Below are positions 8,350 to 16,320 of a DNA stretch of 64,000 bases, in pieces. This DNA is from Methanomicrobiales archaeon HGW-Methanomicrobiales-3. GTDB lineage: Archaea > Halobacteriota > Methanomicrobia > Methanomicrobiales > Methanospirillaceae. The position numbers were made by a program, and so were the translations under genes. The stretch lies in NCBI GenBank assembly GCA_002839605.1, contig PGYK01000002.1, positions 62,001 through 126,000 of the forward strand. Reading direction: 5' to 3'. Every line of letters starts with the position of its first letter. Within the stretch, counting starts at the first letter, position 1. The notes beneath the pieces are model-generated. The model did not search any database. It was not told where the DNA came from and worked only from the letters and a program-made list of their open reading frames with translations.

Positions 8350-9315
8350 ATGTCCCCGCCGAATACCCCGGATACCGATACGGGCCTCGCCAGCGCAGTA
8401 AAGAGCCGGACTGCGAAGGTTGTCCACCTCACCCACAATGATCTGGATGCGGTTGGTGCTGATGCCATCCACCGGATGCGCTATGGTACCGATGGTGTCT
8501 TTACCATCTGGAGTTCGGTAGGGAAATTTCCCATGCTTCTTGCACTCGTTGCTGCCTGTGAAGGAAAGGGCGATCTTCTCTCGATCTCTGATCTTGGCTA
8601 CCCCCGGGATGCTGAATCCCTCGTTGCCCGGGCACGGCAGAACGGCTGGAAGGTGGAATGGCGGGACCACCACCGCTGGCGCGAGGACGAGAAGGCCCGC
8701 ATTGAAAAAGAGGCAGATCTTCTGCACATCGATACGGAGACCTGTGGTACCGGCATTGTTGCCCGGGACCTGGCGCCGGACAACCCGCTTGCCCGCGAGG
8801 TTGCAAAGGTGGTCTGCGATTACGATCTTTGGAAACATGCAGACCCCCGATCTGCCGTACTTGGCCAGGTGCTCCAGCGAAAGGCAAACCGGGATCATGT
8901 CCGTGACTGCCTGATAAACGGGATTTTCTCTGATGAGCATATCGAGCGGGAGTACGCTGATATCAAGGCCGAGATGACGGCAATGATGCAGCGGAGCCTG
9001 AACCACGCCACCTTCACCGGCACTAAATACCGGGTGGCCTTTGCCCCGATGTACGGGTACCCGAGCGAGACGGCGCACTTCATCCGTGACCAGAGGCAGA
9101 CCGAGATCGAGGTGATCATCGGCAGGGACGGCAAGTTCTCGATCCGGTCCGTCCCCCCCATCAGCCACCTCATTGCCCGCGAGTTCGGCGGGGGGGGTCA
9201 CCCGAACGCTGCCGGGGGGTCGTTCAACTTCACGGTCATCGAGCGGTTCACGTGGTGGCTCTTCAAGAAGAGCCGGCATTTCACCGAGCTTGTTGATGTT
9301 GCAGAGAAACTCTGA
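8350..9315 (+). CDS. DHH/DHHA1 family phosphoesterase
   Basis: A 321-residue cytoplasmic phosphoesterase of the DHH superfamily, which cleaves phosphodiester bonds in oligonucleotides or cyclic nucleotides using bound metal ions. The N-terminal domain has HNDLDAVGAD at residues 29-38 (metal-binding His/Asp cluster), the DHH-type motif in RDHHRW near 105, and the DTETCGTG block near 125. The C-terminal DHHA1 domain carries the substrate-binding GGGGHPNAAGG near 280. The short unstructured N-terminus and lack of membrane segments argue against a GdpP-type sensor. Oligoribonuclease/NrnA-like or cyclic-nucleotide hydrolase activity are the options. It is probably leaderless and divergent from tRNA-Phe. 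Confidence 0.88.
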   Translation: MSPPNTPDTDTGLASAVKSRTAKVVHLTHNDLDAVGADAIHRMRYGTDGVFTIWSSVGKFPMLLALVAACEGKGDLLSISDLGYPRDAESLVARARQNGWKVEWRDHHRWREDEKARIEKEADLLHIDTETCGTGIVARDLAPDNPLAREVAKVVCDYDLWKHADPRSAVLGQVLQRKANRDHVRDCLINGIFSDEHIEREYADIKAEMTAMMQRSLNHATFTGTKYRVAFAPMYGYPSETAHFIRDQRQTEIEVIIGRDGKFSIRSVPPISHLIAREFGGGGHPNAAGGSFNFTVIERFTWWLFKKSRHFTELVDVAEKL

Positions 9316-9478
9316 AACGATTCATCTTCCCTTTCACGCATCTCCCACGCGGATTATAGATGCAATCCCGCAAACGTATCAGGAATGATGTCTGAAAAAC
9401 CTTAAATCTCGCATTAATTGAACCTGCACCATCCAGTTAATATTTAATAGTGCATTGCAAATCTGCAAGTAACCCACT

Positions 9479-9979
9479 ATGAACTATACCTCCCTGATCC
9501 TGCTGTGCCTTGCCATCTGCGCCTGCGCAGTGATGCCGGCACAGGCATTTGCCTCAAAATCGTTGACGATAACCCTGAACGAGAACGGGGATGCACAGAT
9601 TGATATGCAGTATGACCTCACGCTCGTGGAGCAGAGCGCGGTCTTCCTGCGTATCACCGATCCGGCCAATGAGCTCAAGAAAGCCTTTGACTCAGGCTCC
9701 GGCCAGCCGGTAACGGTCACAAAAGCAACCAGTTCATCATCAACAGTGATTGTCCCGGCATTTGCCACAGTCTACAAAGGAAATGACAAATATACCATTG
9801 TTACACCGGCGGTCTCGTTTGTCAAGGCACAGGACGTCATGAACAGTTACTGGTTTGCCCCGCTCGTAAGTCCGGACTTCTCACCGGAGATCACCACCGT
9901 GGTATTCCCCGATGGTTTTTGTTCAACCTTTGAAAACGTGCTCTCCATCCCCCCGATATCCCGGCCTATCTACCGGTAA
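9479..9979 (+). CDS. Secreted hypothetical protein
   Basis: A 166-residue protein with a clear signal peptide (LILLCLAICACAVMPAQAFA, cleavage expected after about residue 23). The mature part is mostly beta, starting SKSLTITLNENGDAQIDMQYDLT. This pattern, a strand with a central ENGDA turn, is seen in exported methanogen proteins of unknown role. No catalytic motif, anchor or repeat is visible and I do not recognise the family. A TATA-like TTAATATTTAATAG lies at 9436-9449. The gene ends at a T-run terminator. Confidence 0.65.
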   Translation: MNYTSLILLCLAICACAVMPAQAFASKSLTITLNENGDAQIDMQYDLTLVEQSAVFLRITDPANELKKAFDSGSGQPVTVTKATSSSSTVIVPAFATVYKGNDKYTIVTPAVSFVKAQDVMNSYWFAPLVSPDFSPEITTVVFPDGFCSTFENVLSIPPISRPIYR

Positions 9980-9980
9980 C

Positions 9981-9989
9981 TTTTTTTTT
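9981..9989 (+). terminator. T-run terminator after the 9479-9979 gene
   Basis: Nine consecutive T residues begin one base after the stop codon, preceded by the repeated CCGG of a weak hairpin. Archaeal transcription typically ends at such U-tracts. Confidence 0.55.
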
Positions 9990-10044
9990 GCATTTTTCCC
10001 CGGACGCTTCGCGAACCCGCATTGCTGTAAATGAGATGAGGTAC

Positions 10045-10836
10045 TCAGAGGACAACCTCTGCTGCAGCAACAATCCCTTTCCAGTACGTCGCGTCCTCTT
10101 CCGTGCAGTACCCGCCGGCCACGATTTGATCCGGGTCAAGATGGGTGCGGGCAAGGGCGATTGCCTGCGGGTCGGGATCAATGATGAAGAGTTTCTGGAC
10201 CGTGTATTCATCGGTCAGGCTCATGAGGGTCCGCAGGTGGCTCTTGTGGATCGCAACCTGGTGCTGGCGTTCCAGCAGGAGGGCAAGGCTCTCCCGGTCC
10301 GGTGCGGGCTCGAAAAAGAAAACTTTCTGGTGTGCGAGGGCGATGAGTTCAGGGTCTGTTACCTGATCGCAGATCACCACGTGCCCGTCAACGCCAATGT
10401 CCCGCATGTCCCGGAGGATCGTGCGGTACGCCCCGCAGATCGCAGCATCCCACTCCATCTCGTCATCATAATATTCGTCCCGGATGCCGAGCGCGTGAGG
10501 GGCCGGCACCGCACACCATGCACCTTTCTTCCGCACAACGATTCCGGCTGCGTCTTCGATGATGGTGTGTGTCTCCGCGTGGAGTTCTCCGGTTGCTGAC
10601 CGGTTTTCGATGCCTCCAAGGGACGCAAGAATACGCTCCGCATAGAATTTCCCGCCTGCACAGGGAGCCATGATGCCTGCTTCAATCTGCGGTGCAAGCG
10701 ACCGGTCAAGGCGGTATGTCAGGATATCTGCACACTTTCCCTTGTGCTCTGCTATCCAAGCTGCAAGTGCGGCCACTTCCGGCACTCCCGGCTCCCCCCC
10801 GAATCCCCGCGTATTCAGCCTGAACCGTTTTGCCAT
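10045..10836 (-). CDS. Conserved-looking hypothetical cytoplasmic protein (263 aa)
   Basis: I do not recognise this protein. It is soluble, acidic and has no signal peptide. It begins KRFRLNTRGFGGEPGVPEV and contains a cysteine in IMAPCAGGKFYAERI, a His/Glu cluster in GELHAETHTIIEDAAG near residue 85, and KGAWCAVPAPHALG. These clustered His, Glu and Cys residues could bind metal or a nucleotide, but this is a guess. Codon use matches its neighbours, so it is a genuine gene. It is divergent from metG with only 36 bases between the start codons. Confidence 0.7.
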   Translation of the reverse strand: MAKRFRLNTRGFGGEPGVPEVAALAAWIAEHKGKCADILTYRLDRSLAPQIEAGIMAPCAGGKFYAERILASLGGIENRSATGELHAETHTIIEDAAGIVVRKKGAWCAVPAPHALGIRDEYYDDEMEWDAAICGAYRTILRDMRDIGVDGHVVICDQVTDPELIALAHQKVFFFEPAPDRESLALLLERQHQVAIHKSHLRTLMSLTDEYTVQKLFIIDPDPQAIALARTHLDPDQIVAGGYCTEEDATYWKGIVAAAEVVL

Positions 10837-10872
10837 CTACAGATATTATTACGCATAAGCATCTAAAACGTA
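10837..10872. promoter_or_regulatory. Compact divergent promoter region between the 10836 gene and metG
   Basis: Only 36 bases separate the two start codons. On the plus strand ATATTATTA (10843-10851) is centred 26 bases before the metG ATG. On the minus strand CGTTTTAGAT (10870-10861) is about 29 bases before the 10836 start. Both genes would therefore be leaderless, with promoter elements overlapping, so expression may be mutually exclusive. Confidence 0.4.
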
Positions 10873-12864
10873 ATGATGAATCACACGCCGCTGCTCGTCA
10901 CCTGCGGGCTGCCGTACACCAACGGCCCCTGCCATCTCGGACATTTGCGAACATACGTGCCTGCCGATGCGTATGTCCGCTACATGCGGCGTGCAGGCGA
11001 GGAGGTCCTCTTCGTCTGCGGATCGGACAATCACGGCACACCCATCGTGGTCTCGGCAGAGGAGAGTGGTACCACCCCCCGTGCCCTCTCGGAGCGCTAC
11101 CATAAACACTTCGACGAGACCTTCAAACGCATGGGAGTCATGTTCGACCGGTTCGGCATGACCGACGACCCGACCAATCACCACCGGGCGCAGTCCATCG
11201 TAAAAGAGCTCGAGAAGAACGGCCACATCTACAAGCAGGTCGTCCACCAGGCCTACTGTACGAAGTGCAAACGGTTCCTTCCCGACAGGTACGTGGAAGG
11301 GGTCTGCCCCCACTGCGGGAAACCCGCACGGGGTGACGAATGCGATCAGGGTTGCGGCAAGCACTTAGAGCCCGGCGAGATCAAGGACCCGGTCTGCAAG
11401 GTCTGCGGCACGAAAGCAGAGTTCCGCGATCAGGAACATTACTTCTTCCGGCTCTCGGCGTTCAAAGACTTCCTCCTCCCGTATCTTGACACCGTGAAGG
11501 GTACGAGCAATGCCAGGAATTACGCGATAGGCTGGATTAAGGATGAGCTCCACGACTGGTGCATCACGCGGACCCTGGAATGGGGCGTGAAGTTCCCGGG
11601 CCGTGACGATCTCGTGGTCTATGTCTGGGTCGACGCACCCATCGGCTATATCTCCTTCACGGAGGAATGGGCCAAAGCTCACGGTAAAGACTGGAAGCGG
11701 TACTGGTGCGGGGAGAACCGGGTCACCCATTTCATTGGCGGCGATATCATCTACCACCACTCCATCTTCTGGCCGGCGCTTCTCAAGGGGGCCGGGTATG
11801 GCGTCCCGCACGCGGTTGTCGCCAGCGGGATGGTCAAGGTGGATGATCACAAGTTCTCAAAGTCCCGTGGTTACGTTGTCTGGACCAATGACGATTACCT
11901 TGACCGGGGTCTCCCTGCCGATTATCTCCGGTATTACCTCCTCGCCTATACAAGCCACACCAAGGAGCTGAACTTCTCGTGGCCGCTCTTTGCCGAGCGA
12001 ATCAACAACGAGGTTGTCAACATCTTTGGCAACTTCGTATATCGCACGCTCTACTTTGCCCACAAAGAGTTTGCCGGTGTCCCGGCAGGACCGGTCGATC
12101 CGGCAATCATGGCCGAGATCGAAAAAAGCCTTGCAACGGTCGACGGGCTGATGCGGGATTACGAGTTCAAGGGGGCGGTGGACGCAATCATGGCCCTCGC
12201 CGCGTTCGGCAACACCTATATCCAGACCAGTGCACCGTGGAAGCTGGTCAAGACTGACCGTGCAGCCGCAGCGCAGGTGATCAAGAACTGCATCCAGATC
12301 ACCAAGGCAGTCACCCTCCTGCTTGAGCCGGTGATGCCGGATGCCGCCCAGCGGTGCTGGAAGCAGCTTGGGTATTATGATGCTGTAGCAGACCACCCGG
12401 TCAGCGACGCAAACCATCCGGTGCCTGAGGCATGTATTGCAGCGCCCGTGCCGCTCTTTTCCAAGATGGATGAGGACAAGGTAAAAGAACTTGATGCCCT
12501 GCTCCAGAAACGGGTGGCAGAAGCCAACAAGAAATCGGAGAAGATCCCTGTGGTAACCTTTGAGGAATTCCAGAAACTGGACATTCGGACGGGAAAAGTC
12601 CTGTCCGCCGAGCCGGTACCGAAGTCGAACAAGCTCTTAAAACTGATGGTTGATATCGGGAGCGAGCAGCGCCAGATCGTTGCCGGCATGCAGCAGTTCT
12701 ACAAACCCGATGACCTGGTGGGAAAAGATGTCGTGGTTGTGACCAATCTCGCACCCGCGAAGATCTTCGGTGTTGAGAGCAACGGGATGATCCTTGCGGC
12801 TGGCGACACCGCCTCGCTTCTCGTGCCACTCAAACCTGTTGAAACGGGTTCAAAGATCCGGTAA
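10873..12864 (+). CDS. metG: Methionyl-tRNA synthetase with C-terminal tRNA-binding domain
   Basis: A 663-residue class I aminoacyl-tRNA synthetase that charges tRNA-Met. The catalytic domain has the HIGH-type motif HLGH at about residue 22 and the KMSKS-type motif KFSKS near 335. A zinc-knuckle insertion starts near 137 with CTKC, CPHC, CDQGC and CKVC, so it has four Cys pairs and probably binds two zincs. An anticodon-binding helical domain follows. The end (about 555-663) is a Trbp111/EMAP-II-like OB domain beginning FQKLDIRTGKVL and containing NLAPAKIFGVESNGM. A single metG copy is expected to be essential. Two consecutive ATG codons (10873 and 10876) are possible starts. Confidence 0.97.
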   Translation: MMNHTPLLVTCGLPYTNGPCHLGHLRTYVPADAYVRYMRRAGEEVLFVCGSDNHGTPIVVSAEESGTTPRALSERYHKHFDETFKRMGVMFDRFGMTDDPTNHHRAQSIVKELEKNGHIYKQVVHQAYCTKCKRFLPDRYVEGVCPHCGKPARGDECDQGCGKHLEPGEIKDPVCKVCGTKAEFRDQEHYFFRLSAFKDFLLPYLDTVKGTSNARNYAIGWIKDELHDWCITRTLEWGVKFPGRDDLVVYVWVDAPIGYISFTEEWAKAHGKDWKRYWCGENRVTHFIGGDIIYHHSIFWPALLKGAGYGVPHAVVASGMVKVDDHKFSKSRGYVVWTNDDYLDRGLPADYLRYYLLAYTSHTKELNFSWPLFAERINNEVVNIFGNFVYRTLYFAHKEFAGVPAGPVDPAIMAEIEKSLATVDGLMRDYEFKGAVDAIMALAAFGNTYIQTSAPWKLVKTDRAAAAQVIKNCIQITKAVTLLLEPVMPDAAQRCWKQLGYYDAVADHPVSDANHPVPEACIAAPVPLFSKMDEDKVKELDALLQKRVAEANKKSEKIPVVTFEEFQKLDIRTGKVLSAEPVPKSNKLLKLMVDIGSEQRQIVAGMQQFYKPDDLVGKDVVVVTNLAPAKIFGVESNGMILAAGDTASLLVPLKPVETGSKIR

Positions 12865-12903
12865 ACTTCCCCGGAGCGGGATCTCTGTATACCCATTTTT
12901 TCT

Positions 12904-13560
12904 ATGACCCTCCTTCGCAGCCTTCTTGAATGGGCCCTCATCCTTGTCCCGCTCATCGTCATCGGGTTCCTTGGCTATTATTTCCTCTTTGGTGCTGGTG
13001 TCCCGATGGAAGAACCATCCGGTCTTCCCGGTAATGGCGGATTCTTTCAGGTGCCGCTCGCCACGCCCCAGCAGTATTCTAAAAATGCCGGCGTCTGGCA
13101 ATTTTCCCTCACCGCGAACTACGCCTACACTCTTGCCGGAAAAGTTGTCGAGAGGCATGAGTATCCTGCAACCATGCCGGACGGAGTAATCGCGCTCGAT
13201 CTTGCGGTGGCAAACGGCGACCTTCTCGCGAATAATAACCTCCAATACTTCACCTTCACGATGGGCGACCGCACACTTGAGTACCGCTACGATGTCCCGA
13301 CCTATACCGGCCTCACCGAGGAATACATAGACGAGCATATCAGCAACAACCACCTCGTCTTCCTCGACCCGGCACTGGAGACTGCGGTGAAAAGTGCAAA
13401 AGTCGGGGACTGCGTCATCATCAAGGGCAAACTGGTGGATATCCGGGGGGCGTCTCCAAAAACCCTGTACCTGGTGAACACCAGTACGGTGAGGAACGAT
13501 GCGTATCCTGCCGGTTGCGAGATCATTCTGGTTGAGTCGTACCTGAATGTTGCCTGTTAG
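12904..13560 (+). CDS. Membrane-anchored hypothetical protein
   Basis: A 218-residue protein with one N-terminal membrane helix (LILVPLIVIGFLGYYFLFG, residues about 10-29) and a beta-rich external domain. Recognisable elements are WQFSLTANYAYTLAGKVVER, VAIGDLL-like VANGDLLANNNL, and a C-terminal GDCVIIKGKLVDIRGASP that looks like an OB-type barrel. Similar beta domains occur in methanogen membrane proteins of unknown role. I do not recognise the family. It begins 39 bases after metG on the same strand and may be co-transcribed with it. Confidence 0.7.
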   Translation: MTLLRSLLEWALILVPLIVIGFLGYYFLFGAGVPMEEPSGLPGNGGFFQVPLATPQQYSKNAGVWQFSLTANYAYTLAGKVVERHEYPATMPDGVIALDLAVANGDLLANNNLQYFTFTMGDRTLEYRYDVPTYTGLTEEYIDEHISNNHLVFLDPALETAVKSAKVGDCVIIKGKLVDIRGASPKTLYLVNTSTVRNDAYPAGCEIILVESYLNVAC

Positions 13561-14391
13561 ACCCTCAAAAATCCAGATATCAGTTTTCCGTGAAACGGGA
13601 CCTCTCCAAAGAAATGCCAGATATCATTGAAAAAAACCCGGGCCGTGAAAATCAGAATGATGGCCGCAAAAAAAGCTACGAGCCGGCCAGGTGAGAAGCG
13701 GCCCGTATCATATACCCTGTGGTGTAGTGTGCGTGGGTTGCTGTTCCCTCCAATGCATGGCACTGTGGAACAAATCTTTATGATGATGAAACCGGGGATG
13801 CCCGGTCCCGGTGGCGCTGGACGATCGTTGTCGTACGCCAGTTCTCGCTTGTGGCGATCTCCCGGATCCATCCTCCTGCGGGCATGCGGTGCGGGCCAGC
13901 CCGGGTCATGGAATCGGGTTTGTCCCGGTCATGCGGTGCGGCATGAGCGGGGAGGTCTTTGTTGGTGTGCGTGTGGTCTGTGTTCATGGCATGTTCTCCG
14001 GTTCCGCTGTCAACAGGAGTTCTCCGCACGGTTGCGGCCCCCTGTCAGCAGCGTTCCTGGGGTTTTTCCGTAAAGTCCGGCGGGTGACCGTATCAGGAGG
14101 GTTTGCCGGGGAAAGCGTTCCGGCTCTATCCTCCTGCGGTCTTTCTCGCAGGTTTCTTGCGGGTGTCGAGTGTTGTTCCTCTCCCGGTTTTTGGGATTGA
14201 ACACACTCTGATCAAGACTCTGCCACATCTGCACTTATATTCGTAAAATATGCCCGGTAGGATGGTTGCACTTCAGGGTTCAACGGTAGAACAGTGCCTC
14301 GTGTGTGAAACCCGAACTCAACCCTATCGGGATACTGCACGTTTTCACGTCTTCGTTCAGGATTTCTCCCTTTTGATGGCCGATAATCCAA
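13561..14391. other. Long intergenic region with no confident gene
   Basis: This 831-base stretch holds several overlapping open frames with no recognisable product. One candidate is a His-rich minus-strand frame at 13778-13987, listed separately. On the minus strand 13559-13700 would encode a hydrophobic segment (VAFFAAIILIFTARVFF), but it has no start codon nearby. At 14232-14250 a TATA-like CTTATATTCG precedes a segment whose ends can pair (GGGTT near 14275 with AACCC near 14320), which could be an untranslated RNA. Confidence 0.4.
13778..13987 (-). CDS. Possible small His-rich protein
   Basis: A 69-codon frame starting at ATG 13987, preceded by GGAGAAC at Shine-Dalgarno distance. The N-terminus MNTDHTHTNKDLPAHAAPHD is His- and Asp-rich and could bind metal. 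The rest has no recognisable domain. Evidence for expression is only the ribosome site; the codon pattern is not convincing. Confidence 0.22.
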   Translation of the reverse strand: MNTDHTHTNKDLPAHAAPHDRDKPDSMTRAGPHRMPAGGWIREIATSENWRTTTIVQRHRDRASPVSSS

Positions 14392-14901
14392 TTACTCCCA
14401 GATCTTCCGGCTCACACCGTATCCCTGCCCGCATTTCTCGTAGAAGTGCTGGTGCGACTCTTCCGCGGGCCAGAACTGCTGCGCGGGTAACACCCTGGTG
14501 AGGATGTGGCGACCGGTATACTCCGGCAATGCCGCGAACCGGTCGCGTGCTGCTATCGCTGCGATCCTCTGCGCGTCATCATGGTAAAATATTGCGGAGC
14601 GGTACTGCGGTCCGGCATAATCTCCCTGCCCGCCATCCTGCGCCGGGTCATGGATGGAGAAGAAGATGGAGATGAGCTCATCGTACGTGACAACCGCAGG
14701 ATCGAAGACAATCCCCACGGCATGCATATGGCCGGTCGTCCCGCTCTCGACCTGTTCATACGTCGGACTTGTGACTGTTCCGCCCGTGTACCCCGCAATG
14801 GTTTCCACAACGCCATCGATGTGCCGGAATGCAGCCTCCACATCCCAGAAGCAGCCGGCAGCAAAGGTGGCTTTCTCGTAGTGGCAGCTGGTATCGTCCA
14901 T
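14392..14901 (-). CDS. msrA: Peptide methionine-S-sulfoxide reductase MsrA
   Basis: A 169-residue enzyme that reduces the S epimer of methionine sulfoxide in proteins and free methionine. The active-site motif GCFWDVE is at residues 15-21, with the catalytic Cys at 16. Asp stands where most members have Gly. Substrate-binding features GYTGG and YRSAIFYHDD are present, and the C-terminus has EKCGQGYGV with a possible resolving Cys. The start at 14901 is preferred to an upstream frame opening at 14973 because homology begins there. The matching MsrB is encoded 11 kb away. It is followed by no gene on the same strand. Confidence 0.93.
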   Translation of the reverse strand: MDDTSCHYEKATFAAGCFWDVEAAFRHIDGVVETIAGYTGGTVTSPTYEQVESGTTGHMHAVGIVFDPAVVTYDELISIFFSIHDPAQDGGQGDYAGPQYRSAIFYHDDAQRIAAIAARDRFAALPEYTGRHILTRVLPAQQFWPAEESHQHFYEKCGQGYGVSRKIWE

Positions 14902-14956
14902 ATACTGCCGGGTTGGGTGCGGCAGGAAATGAAACGTGCGGGTTGAGAAAAAAAGC

Positions 14957-15006
14957 TCTGGAGAAACGAACATGAACCGATCCGGTTCACTCCCGACACA
15001 TGAAAA
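14957..15006 (+). repeat. 50-nt dispersed element, copy 1
   Basis: This segment matches 60680-60729 without gaps at 42 of 50 positions. It contains GGAGAAACG followed at ribosome-site distance by ATGAACCGAT, an internal stem GAACC/GGTTC conserved in both copies although the loop differs, and it ends in ATGAAAA. It may be a small conserved RNA, a leader-peptide module or a mobile repeat. Confidence 0.5.
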
Positions 15007-15173
15007 TTCCCAAAAAATTTCAAGTAAACGTCCTTGCCCGCATCCTTGTGCTCCTTATGGGGGCGGCGACAGACCTCGCCGCGGGAAATACCATGAGAAT
15101 CTTCCCCAATTGGTATCATCCAGGAAGAAAAGTATCTGCAATTTCTGATGGTCCTGACATTTCAATCAGATGA
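15000..15173 (+). CDS. Possible 57-aa peptide with signal-like N-terminus
   Basis: The frame begins at the last ATG of the 50-nt repeat. It starts MKIPKKFQVNVLARILVLLM, a basic start followed by a hydrophobic stretch and AATDLAAG, like a secretion signal. It then ends after about 25 polar residues. No ribosome site precedes this ATG. It could be a short secreted peptide, the decayed start of a longer gene, or chance. Confidence 0.25.
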   Translation: MKIPKKFQVNVLARILVLLMGAATDLAAGNTMRIFPNWYHPGRKVSAISDGPDISIR

Positions 15174-15198
15174 CGCAGATTTGCTGTTGAAAAAAATT

Positions 15199-16257
15199 TT
15201 ACGTGCCCGCCTTCCACTGGGCGTATACGTGGTTGAGGACGGGTACAAATTCTTCGGTTGCCTTCTGGTTGCCGGCCGCAGTGGGGTGGTCGTCGTCCCA
15301 TCCCGAAGCATAGGCAGCGGTATTGTGCGTCCCCATCATGCCGGATTCGACCGTGTGCCTGACAGCGCCGTTCTCCATCCGGTGGTGGTTCCCGCTCTCC
15401 TTCCCGGCATCGTTCGTGCTGCTGCTGCCGCCATTGCTGGTCAGGACATTGTAGAAGTCATAGACAACGACATTCTTTCCGGCATAACCCGTGAGGTAAT
15501 CGTTCACCAGCCACGTGTTGAACGCACGGGCATTCGCTGCGTGGGTGCCGTCACTGAGCGGGGGAGCAGTAACGATGATGAAGAGCTTGTCGGGCCGGGT
15601 TTTGAAATATTCCAGCAGGTCGAGATAGATACTCTTTGCATTCGCGACGGTATGGTACTCGGACCATGCCCCATCTTCCCGCAGGGGGTTGTTGTCGATG
15701 GAAGGCACGGGATCATTTGCGTTCCCCTGCAGTGCCGAGTTCGGGAAGCAGGACTTGAACATGATGATCTCGTTCTCCCCCCCGGGACTCTCTGCAAACC
15801 GGGTGTAGGCCGAGTGTTGTCCGTCTTCCTTGTATACGCGGTCCATAATTGCTGCCGCCTGCGGACTCCGGAACCACGCCCACCACTGGCCGATGTCGGT
15901 CATGTCGCCAATCGGGTAACTCTCCGGGCCATAGCCGGGGCCCCAGCCATAGTTCGTGTCGCTGACAAAGTAGTTGTTCTGCATCAGCGCCCGCGCGAGG
16001 TTCCCGTTGTCGTCTGTCAGCCAGTTCTCCCCGCAGGAGTGGTGGATGAAGATGAGCCTCACCGGTTTATCGCCTGTCGGATCGAACGTAACGCTCCCTG
16101 CGGGGATGTCCACAGCACGTGTCTCTTCACACCCGGGATCCGGTACGGGTTCTTCACAGGGCTCCTCTGTGGCAGGCCCGGTGCAGAGCGCACAGCAGGA
16201 GAAGAGCACGAGGATCAGGACAATTCCCGCATGCATCATTCGGACGGTTCTTCCCAT
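15199..16257 (-). CDS. Exported SGNH/lipase-like protein, fifth gene of the dockerin/PKD operon
   Basis: A 352-residue exported protein. The N-terminus (HAGIVLILVLFSCCALCTG) is a signal sequence, possibly a lipoprotein signal ending in Cys. The mature domain begins with PVRLIFIHHSCGENWL, has a HAANARAFNTWLV helix, an exposed NVVVYDFYNV strand and ends with GWDDDHPTAAGN, where D and H resemble the catalytic Asp-x-x-His of SGNH hydrolases. This family assignment is inference. Unlike the first three operon proteins it has no dockerin. It lies 63 bases after the giant PKD gene, so it is likely the last gene of the transcript. Confidence 0.65.
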   Translation of the reverse strand: MGRTVRMMHAGIVLILVLFSCCALCTGPATEEPCEEPVPDPGCEETRAVDIPAGSVTFDPTGDKPVRLIFIHHSCGENWLTDDNGNLARALMQNNYFVSDTNYGWGPGYGPESYPIGDMTDIGQWWAWFRSPQAAAIMDRVYKEDGQHSAYTRFAESPGGENEIIMFKSCFPNSALQGNANDPVPSIDNNPLREDGAWSEYHTVANAKSIYLDLLEYFKTRPDKLFIIVTAPPLSDGTHAANARAFNTWLVNDYLTGYAGKNVVVYDFYNVLTSNGGSSSTNDAGKESGNHHRMENGAVRHTVESGMMGTHNTAAYASGWDDDHPTAAGNQKATEEFVPVLNHVYAQWKAGT

Positions 16258-16320
16258 GCAGGAGTGCTATGGGGCAGCGGGAGCATCAAGGTTTCCAAAA
16301 AAAAAGAGTTTGAAGGAATC

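Noticed and set aside
8263-9279. Minus-strand frame of 338 codons over the DHH gene
   Set aside because: It has no motif or ribosome site and lies antisense to a clear phosphoesterase. The length comes from GC-biased third positions.
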